From Rubrimonas cliftonensis (GTDB lineage: Bacteria > Pseudomonadota > Alphaproteobacteria > Rhodobacterales > Rhodobacteraceae), in the NCBI RefSeq assembly GCF_900107585.1, contig NZ_FNQM01000020.1, positions 7,501 through 46,817 of the forward strand: a stretch of 39,317 nucleotides of DNA, in the 5' to 3' direction. The notes under the pieces are model-generated. The model was not told the origin of the DNA, ran no database searches, and saw only the letters and a program-made list of their open reading frames with translations. Position numbers and translations under genes: made by a program. Shown piece by piece: positions 35,084 through 39,317 of this stretch; within the stretch, counting starts at the first letter, position 1; the number at the start of each line of letters is the position of its first letter.

Positions 35084-35100
35084 CGACGGAGCGTCCGTCG
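35084..35100. terminator. Weak hairpin between convergent operons
   Basis: CGACGGA-GCG-TCCGTCG lies in the 85-base gap between the convergent ABC ATPase gene and aztC. No T tract follows on either strand. Confidence 0.3.
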
Positions 35101-35115
35101 TCGGTTCCCCGCGGT

Positions 35116-36027
35116 TCAGCCCGAGAGTGCCTCGGTCAGCATCCGCAGATTGCGCCGCATCATGTCGAGATAGGTCGACGCCGGCCCGTCGGTCCCTGAC
35201 AGAGCGTCCGAGTAGAGCGCGCCGCCGATGCGGGCGCCGGTCTCGCGCTCGATCTGCTGGAGGAGCCGGGGATCGGCGACGCTCTCGACGAAGATCGCCG
35301 GGATTGCGCCTTCGCGGATCTGGGTGATCAGCGCCGCCACGTCCTGCGCCGACGCCTCGGCCTCGGTGCTGACCCCCTGCGGGGCGAGGAACGCCAGTCC
35401 GTGATCGCGGGCGAAGTAGCCGAAGGCGTCATGCGAGGTCACGACGACGCGGCGCCCGGGCGGCAGGGCGGCGACGGCTGCGGCGATCTCCGCCTCGAGC
35501 GCGGCGAGTTCTTCGAGATAGGCGTCGCGCGACGCTGCGTAGGCCTCCGCACCGTCGGGGTCCGCGTCGATCAGCGCGTCGGCGATGTTGGCGAGATAGG
35601 CGCTGACCGCCGGAACGCTCTGCCAGGCGTGCGGGTCGACGTCGCCATGCTCGTGGCCGTGGGAATGCCCGTGCGCCGCGTCACCCTCGACCATGAGCAC
35701 GTCGACGCCGTCGCTTGCGACGGCGACCGGCCCATCGAACCCGGAAGCCGCGATCAGGCGGTCGATCCATCCTTCGAAGCCGAGGCCGTTGACGATCACG
35801 AGGTCGGCCGCCGCGACGGCGCGGGCGTCCGCCGGCGTCGGCTGATAGACATGGGCGTCGCCGTCGGGGCCGACGAGGGTGGTCAGCGCGATGCGCTTTC
35901 CGCCGACCTGCCCTACCAGATCGCCAAGGATGCTGAAGCTGGCCACGACCTTCAGCGGAGCGCCGGCGAGCGCCGCCAGGGGCGAGAGCGCGAGCGCGCT
36001 CGACAGTAACAGGCGACGGGTGAGCAT
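35116..36027 (-). CDS. aztC: Zinc ABC transporter substrate-binding protein AztC
   Basis: A 303-residue cluster A-I (cluster 9) zinc-binding protein. The signal peptide is MLTRRLLLSSALALSPLAALAGA. Likely ligands are His59 (GDAHVYQP), His133 (DPHAW), His199 (TSHDAFGYF) and Asp274 (YSDALSG); their spacing of 74, 66 and 75 residues is close to that known for Paracoccus AztC. A His-rich loop (AHGHSHGHEHG) sits at 118-128. AztC rather than ZnuA is favoured by VGPDGDAHVYQPTPADAR and SDALSGTDGPASTYLDM, and by its place third in an ATPase-permease-binding protein operon. Confidence 0.9.
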   Translation of the reverse strand: MLTRRLLLSSALALSPLAALAGAPLKVVASFSILGDLVGQVGGKRIALTTLVGPDGDAHVYQPTPADARAVAAADLVIVNGLGFEGWIDRLIAASGFDGPVAVASDGVDVLMVEGDAAHGHSHGHEHGDVDPHAWQSVPAVSAYLANIADALIDADPDGAEAYAASRDAYLEELAALEAEIAAAVAALPPGRRVVVTSHDAFGYFARDHGLAFLAPQGVSTEAEASAQDVAALITQIREGAIPAIFVESVADPRLLQQIERETGARIGGALYSDALSGTDGPASTYLDMMRRNLRMLTEALSG

Positions 36028-36039
36028 CGGGTTCTCCGT

Positions 36040-36906
36040 TCAGGCTTCGAGATGGGTGCGGCGCGCCAGCCGGGGCAGCACGCCCCCGACGGGACCGCAG
36101 AACAGCGACAGGACGACCGCGCCGCCCGCGACGAGGATGATCGACGGGCCCGAGGGCAAGCCGAGGTGGAACGACAGGAGCAGCCCGGCCGCGCCGGACC
36201 CCGCCGCGGTGACGGCGGCGACGGCGATCAGTCCGACGATGCTCCGCGCCCAGAAACGCGCGGCGACCGCCGGCAGGATCATGATCCCGACGGCCATCAG
36301 CGTGCCGAGCGCGTGGAACCCGCCGACGAGGTTCAGCACGGCGAGCGCCAGAAACAGGAAGTGCACGCCCGCGCTCGGGCCGCCCACCGACCGCAGGAAG
36401 CCCGGATCAACGCATTCCAGCACGAGCGGTCGGAAGAAAGCCGCCAGCGCCAAGAGCGTTACCGTCGCGATGGCGCAGAGCAGGGTCAGCGCGGCGTCGT
36501 CGAGCGCGAGCACCGTCCCGAACAGTACATGCATGAGGTCCACCGCGCCGCCGCGCATCGACACCATGAGCACGCCGAGCGCCAGCGAGATCAGGTAGAA
36601 GGCCGCCAGCGTCGCGTCTTCGCGCAGCGCCGTCGCCCGCGACGCGACGCCGGAAAGCAGCGCGACCGCAAGGCCGGCGGCGAGGCCGCCGAGCGTCATC
36701 GCGGTCAGCGAAAGCCCGGCCGCGAGATAGCCGAGCGCCGCGCCGGGCAGGATCGCGTGGGCCATGGCGTCGCCGGTCAGGCTCATGCGCCGCAGCATCA
36801 GGAACACGCCGACCGGGGCGGCGCCCAGGGAAATTGCGAGGCAGCCGACCAGGGCGCGGCGCATGAAGCCGAAGTCGGCGAACGGCGCGACCAGCAGTTC
36901 CCACAT
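36040..36906 (-). CDS. aztB: Zinc ABC transporter permease AztB
   Basis: A 288-residue ABC-3 family permease with about eight hydrophobic segments. RRMSLTGDAMAHAILPGAALGYLAAG is the conserved early motif, and GGFHALGTLMAVGIMILPAVAARFWA the later one. The ATG shares bases with the aztA stop (TGATG), so it is translationally coupled. The aztC gene starts 12 bases later. Confidence 0.92.
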   Translation of the reverse strand: MWELLVAPFADFGFMRRALVGCLAISLGAAPVGVFLMLRRMSLTGDAMAHAILPGAALGYLAAGLSLTAMTLGGLAAGLAVALLSGVASRATALREDATLAAFYLISLALGVLMVSMRGGAVDLMHVLFGTVLALDDAALTLLCAIATVTLLALAAFFRPLVLECVDPGFLRSVGGPSAGVHFLFLALAVLNLVGGFHALGTLMAVGIMILPAVAARFWARSIVGLIAVAAVTAAGSGAAGLLLSFHLGLPSGPSIILVAGGAVVLSLFCGPVGGVLPRLARRTHLEA

Positions 36907-37649
36907 CAGGCGGCGCCTCTCTCGCAGACGGGCGCGAAGGGATCTGGCGCCTCGACCATCGCCCGGGCGCGCAGCAGGTTCGCCGCCGACAGCGCGTCCG
37001 CCGTCAAGCCGTGGGCGATCAGTTCCCGCGCCAGCAGCAGCGTCTCGGGGAAGTGCGCGCGCACCATCTCCATATCGTGCAGCACGGCGACCACGGTGCG
37101 GCCCTCGCCGCGCCAGCGGGCGACCAGCGCCATCAGGTCGGCGGTCGTGCGCGCGTCGATGGCGACGAAGGGCTCGTCGAGCAGGATCAGCCCGGCGTCC
37201 TGCAGCAGCAGCCGCGCGAACAGCGTGCGCTGCATCTGGCCGCCCGACAGCGCGCCGATGGGTCGATGGGCGAAGCCGGCCATGCCGACCGCATCGAGCG
37301 CCGCCGCAAGGCGCGCGCGATCGGCGCGGCGCAACCCGCCAAAGACGCCGATGCGCGACCAGAGCCCCATCGCCGCGAATTCGCCGACCGAAAGCGGGAA
37401 GCTGCGGTCGACCTCGGCGGCCTGCGGCAGCCACGCCAGCTGCGGGCGCGGCCCGTCGAAGCAGACTGCGCCCGCAAGGGGCGCCAGCGCTCCGGCGACG
37501 GCCTTGAGCAGCGTCGACTTGCCCGCGCCATTCGGGCCCACGATGGCCGTCATCGACCCTGCGGCGATGGTCGCGTCGAGGTGATGCACCGCCGGATGCC
37601 GGTCATAGCCAAGCGTCAGGTTCTTGAGGCGCAGGGCGGCGGAGCTCAT
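36906..37649 (-). CDS. aztA: Zinc ABC transporter ATP-binding protein AztA
   Basis: A 247-residue ABC ATPase. Walker A GPNGAGKS is at 38-45, the signature is LSGGQMQR, and Walker B is LILLDEPF. LAWLPQAAEVDRSFPLSV is the Q-loop region typical of zinc and manganese importers. The frame continues upstream to 37844, but the ATG at 37649 begins the conserved sequence and overlaps the stop of a small upstream frame as ATGA. It would energise zinc uptake with AztB and AztC. Confidence 0.92.
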   Translation of the reverse strand: MSSAALRLKNLTLGYDRHPAVHHLDATIAAGSMTAIVGPNGAGKSTLLKAVAGALAPLAGAVCFDGPRPQLAWLPQAAEVDRSFPLSVGEFAAMGLWSRIGVFGGLRRADRARLAAALDAVGMAGFAHRPIGALSGGQMQRTLFARLLLQDAGLILLDEPFVAIDARTTADLMALVARWRGEGRTVVAVLHDMEMVRAHFPETLLLARELIAHGLTADALSAANLLRARAMVEAPDPFAPVCERGAA

Positions 37650-37825
37650 GAGACGGCCCACAGGAACGAGAGCCAGAGCAACGCCGACAGGACCGCGGCG
37701 AGCGCCAGCCGCGGCCAGACCGACGCAAGCAGAAGGCCAGGCGCACCGGTTCGGACGAAAGGGCGACGCACCGCCGCCAGATCGGCCGGAGGGCCGGAGC
37801 GCATCGTCGATGGCGTCGTCCGCAT
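37646..37825 (-). CDS. Small membrane protein coupled to aztA
   Basis: A 59-residue open frame starting at ATG 37825, with GGGGA nine bases upstream; ATG 37834 would add three residues. The C-terminal third, LALAAVLSALLWLSFLWAVS, is one hydrophobic helix, and the N-terminal part is Arg-rich and so probably cytoplasmic. Its stop overlaps the aztA start as ATGA. Being first in the operon behind a Zur-like box, it is probably expressed with the importer. I do not recognise it; an accessory subunit or a leader for coupling are both possible. Confidence 0.55.
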   Translation of the reverse strand: MRTTPSTMRSGPPADLAAVRRPFVRTGAPGLLLASVWPRLALAAVLSALLWLSFLWAVS

Positions 37826-37859
37826 TCTGATCATTCCCCGGCATCGGGTGGAATAATAT

Positions 37860-37872
37860 GTTATACTATTAC
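37860..37872. promoter_or_regulatory. Zur-box-like palindrome ahead of the azt operon
   Basis: GTTATA-C-TATTAC matches the GTTATAATATAAC-type Zur site with one arm mismatch, and the flanks extend the dyad (TGTTATA...TATTACA). It lies about 35 bases upstream of the first azt-operon start, so it would overlap the promoter. Confidence 0.7.
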
Positions 37873-37880
37873 AATATGGC

Positions 37881-38080
37881 AAGCCCGCCCACGCTGCGAC
37901 GGCTTGCACCAGCGCCGGCTCGGTCCACCCGGATCCGCCGGCGCTTCTCGCTCGTACTCCCCCGCCGCAAACAGCGAAGCCCGATCCAGATCGCCTCGCC
38001 ATCGGGCCTCGGGGGTCGAGGGTCGGGGGCGCCGCACAATCCATGCGGGAGCCGCCGTCAACAGAATCGTTTACAGGTGA
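37881..38080. other. Divergent intergenic region, azt operon to VPLPA-CTERM gene
   Basis: About 200 bases between two Zur-like boxes. The middle is GC-rich and Pro/Ser/Arg-coding in all frames with no credible gene. The AT-rich ends are the likely divergent promoters. Confidence 0.55.
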
Positions 38081-38084
38081 TAAA

Positions 38085-38099
38085 TGTAATAACATAACA
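38085..38099. promoter_or_regulatory. Zur-box-like palindrome ahead of the VPLPA-CTERM gene
   Basis: TGTAAT-AAC-ATAACA is a dyad with one mismatch per arm and the same GT(T/A)AT/ATAAC half-sites as the other two boxes. It ends 29 bases before the ATG at 38129. A second partial site (GTGATAA) just upstream could extend it. Confidence 0.55.
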
Positions 38100-38128
38100 A
38101 ACATGACTGACATCGAGAGGGACAGGTC

Positions 38129-38812
38129 ATGATCGACACGCACTTCGCAACGCCGAAAGGCGCACGCATCCTTGCCATGGCGCTGATCGCCGTGGCTCCG
38201 GGCCTTGTCGCGGCGCCAGCCGCGGCGGCGGTCTATGGGATGTCGTGGACCGGACAGTTCGCGGGTTTCACGCTGGAGGGGCGCTTCGCCTACGACGCCG
38301 CGCCGGCCGATGGCGTTGTCCGCGCACCCGATTTCACCGACTTCGACTGGGCGGTGTTCGACGGCGACGGCGCGTTGGTGGAGCGCTTCGAGGACAATCA
38401 CCTCGCCGACGGCTTCAACGCCAACTTCGACACCGCAACCGGCGCGCTGCTGCAGAGCGGCCGTTGGGACGAAGGTGACGGAATCAGCATCGGCGACGCG
38501 CGCGGCGAGGGGCTCAATCTCTGGTCGATCGGCTTTCCCGGCGACGGACCCGACTTCAACCCGCACCTGCACCTGACCGACTGGGCGAACGAGTATCCGC
38601 AGTATCCCCGCCAGTTCGGCGGCCCGACCTCGCGGCACATCGACGGCGCCTTCTTCCTGCGCACCGCCGCCCAGATCACCGGCGACCCTGACGCCGGCGA
38701 CGCGCTCGGCCAGCCGATCGCCGTCGCGCCGATCCCACTGCCGGCCACGGCGCTGCTGCTCGCGGCGGCCCTGGGGCTGATGGCGGGCCTGCGCCGCCGC
38801 ATCGCCGCGTAG
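38129..38812 (+). CDS. Exported protein with VPLPA/PEP-CTERM sorting tail
   Basis: A 227-residue secreted protein. ILAMALIAVAPGLVAAPAAAAVYG is the signal peptide end. The mature part begins SWTGQFAGFTLEGRFAYDA, a beta-rich pattern common in PEP-CTERM proteins, and includes DFNPHLHLTDW with two His. The C-terminus PIPLPATALLLAAALGLMAGLRRRIAA has the PLPA motif, one helix and a basic end, which is the VPLPA-CTERM exosortase-type signal. GAGAGG lies eight bases before the ATG. A Zur-like box precedes it, which would link this surface protein to zinc limitation. Function is unknown. Confidence 0.88.
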   Translation: MIDTHFATPKGARILAMALIAVAPGLVAAPAAAAVYGMSWTGQFAGFTLEGRFAYDAAPADGVVRAPDFTDFDWAVFDGDGALVERFEDNHLADGFNANFDTATGALLQSGRWDEGDGISIGDARGEGLNLWSIGFPGDGPDFNPHLHLTDWANEYPQYPRQFGGPTSRHIDGAFFLRTAAQITGDPDAGDALGQPIAVAPIPLPATALLLAAALGLMAGLRRRIAA

Positions 38813-38842
38813 GGGCGCGAGCGGCTCAATGAACCTGAACAT

Positions 38843-38873
38843 GATCACCGCGGCGTGAGGCGCCGCGGTGATC
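38843..38873. terminator. Bidirectional hairpin terminator
   Basis: A perfect 13-base stem, GATCACCGCGGCG and CGCCGCGGTGATC, with loop TGAGG, sits between two convergent genes (VPLPA-CTERM gene and the His-rich gene). No T tract, but its strength and position suit termination in both directions. Confidence 0.7.
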
Positions 38874-38922
38874 GCGTCGCAGGGCTTAGGGCGTCGCCCT
38901 TCGCGTGCGAGCCCTTCGGTCC

Positions 38923-39276
38923 TCAGACCGTTTCGAGCGGCCCGTGGTCGTCGCAGTGGTCGCCATGCGGATGATGAAGGTGGCCGTTCACGAGATAGCA
39001 AACGTGGTCGCCGTGCGGCACGGCGGGGTGTCCGCAGTTGGGGCCGTGGACATGGTCGGCCGCGTGGCCGCCGCAGGCGTGGGCGGGCGTGCAGGCGTCG
39101 GGGTTGGTCGCGCTGACCGTCAGCGCATGCTCGTCGACATGGTCGCCGTGGGGATGATGCATGTGCCCGTCATGGAGGTAGCAGACATGGCCGTCGTGTT
39201 TCACGGCGACGTGGCCGCAACCGGGTCCGTGGACGTGGTCGTGATTGGCGTGATGGGGAAGGTTGCAGGCGGTCAT
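38923..39276 (-). CDS. His/Cys-rich tandem-repeat metal-binding protein
   Basis: A 117-residue protein made of two copies of one module. Each runs DHVHGP(G/N)CGH, VxHxxHVCYLxxGHxHHPHGDH, and they are joined by a short linker with TPAHACGGHAA. About a quarter of residues are His, with paired Cys, so strong zinc or other transition-metal binding is expected. There is no signal peptide, so it is likely cytoplasmic. AAGGA upstream supports the ATG at 39276. The promoter region lies mostly beyond the window end; no Zur box is seen in the 41 bases available. A zinc store or chaperone role is inferred from composition and neighbourhood. Confidence 0.85.
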   Translation of the reverse strand: MTACNLPHHANHDHVHGPGCGHVAVKHDGHVCYLHDGHMHHPHGDHVDEHALTVSATNPDACTPAHACGGHAADHVHGPNCGHPAVPHGDHVCYLVNGHLHHPHGDHCDDHGPLETV

Positions 39277-39317
39277 GGTCGGTTTCCTTCTTCGGAAGCG
39301 TGGTGAGATTCGGGTTC

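Noticed and set aside
35116-37649. znuABC rather than aztABC
   Set aside because: Gene order (ATPase, permease, binding protein all codirectional), ligand spacing and the AztC-type sequence segments fit azt better, although the function (zinc import) is the same.
37858-38097. A 79-codon plus-strand frame between the Zur-like boxes
   Set aside because: It starts inside the azt-operon box, has no ribosome site and reads as Ser/Arg/Pro-rich sequence without bias.
37646-39001. A 451-codon minus-strand frame spanning the VPLPA-CTERM gene
   Set aside because: Only its last 59-62 codons have a plausible start, ribosome site and membrane segment; the rest is antisense to a good gene and crosses promoter DNA.

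Overview
The window is very GC-rich, with G or C at nearly every third codon position. Its gene content fits an alphaproteobacterium of the Rhodobacterales (Paracoccaceae/Roseobacteraceae type). Supporting signs are a grxD gene preceded by what looks like a bolA tail, the block Suv3-like helicase / S4 protein / fdxA / carD, an AztABC-type zinc importer, and a VPLPA-CTERM exported protein. The assignment to order is inference; no rRNA is present.

Region 1 (1-10.3 kb) is housekeeping chromosome: bolA tail, grxD, an uncharacterised gene coupled to grxD, tRNA-Val(CAC), carD, fdxA, an S4 RNA-binding protein, a large Suv3-like helicase with a disordered tail, a TPR lipid- or envelope-type secreted protein, an SCP2-domain protein, an alpha/beta hydrolase, and pgsA-moaD-moaE. 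Region 2 (10.3-13.2 kb) is an IS21-family element with a broken istA, an intact istB, a preserved right end and a missing left end; it abuts the 3' remnant of a disrupted host gene. Region 3 (13.2-19.4 kb) returns to housekeeping: rnr, yciB, an EamA-type transporter, an FHA protein, a ferredoxin-NADP reductase and pyrF.

Region 4 (19.6-24.4 kb) is a ribose-type (CUT2) sugar ABC importer operon divergent from a LacI-family regulator, with two GTTACCGGTAAC-type operators between them. Region 5 (24.6-28.0 kb) holds a YdhR-like monooxygenase divergent from an HxlR regulator, then an operon of a Tat-exported metallo-beta-lactamase-fold protein and a COG0523/CobW GTPase. A near-identical 25-base site lies at the hxlR start and upstream of the metallo-hydrolase operon, which suggests one HxlR regulon. 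A hypothetical gene, a LysR regulator and the decayed start of a TetR gene follow.

Region 6 (30.2-39.3 kb) looks like a zinc-acquisition locus. Three Zur-box-like palindromes precede (a) a peptide/nickel-type ABC importer with both ATPases fused in one protein, (b) a small membrane protein plus aztA-aztB-aztC, and (c) a VPLPA-CTERM exported protein. A His/Cys-rich tandem-repeat protein ends the window. The importers would bring zinc or a zinc chelate across the inner membrane. The COG0523 GTPase and the His-rich protein are plausible intracellular zinc handlers. The usual fourth azt gene, aztD, is not present.
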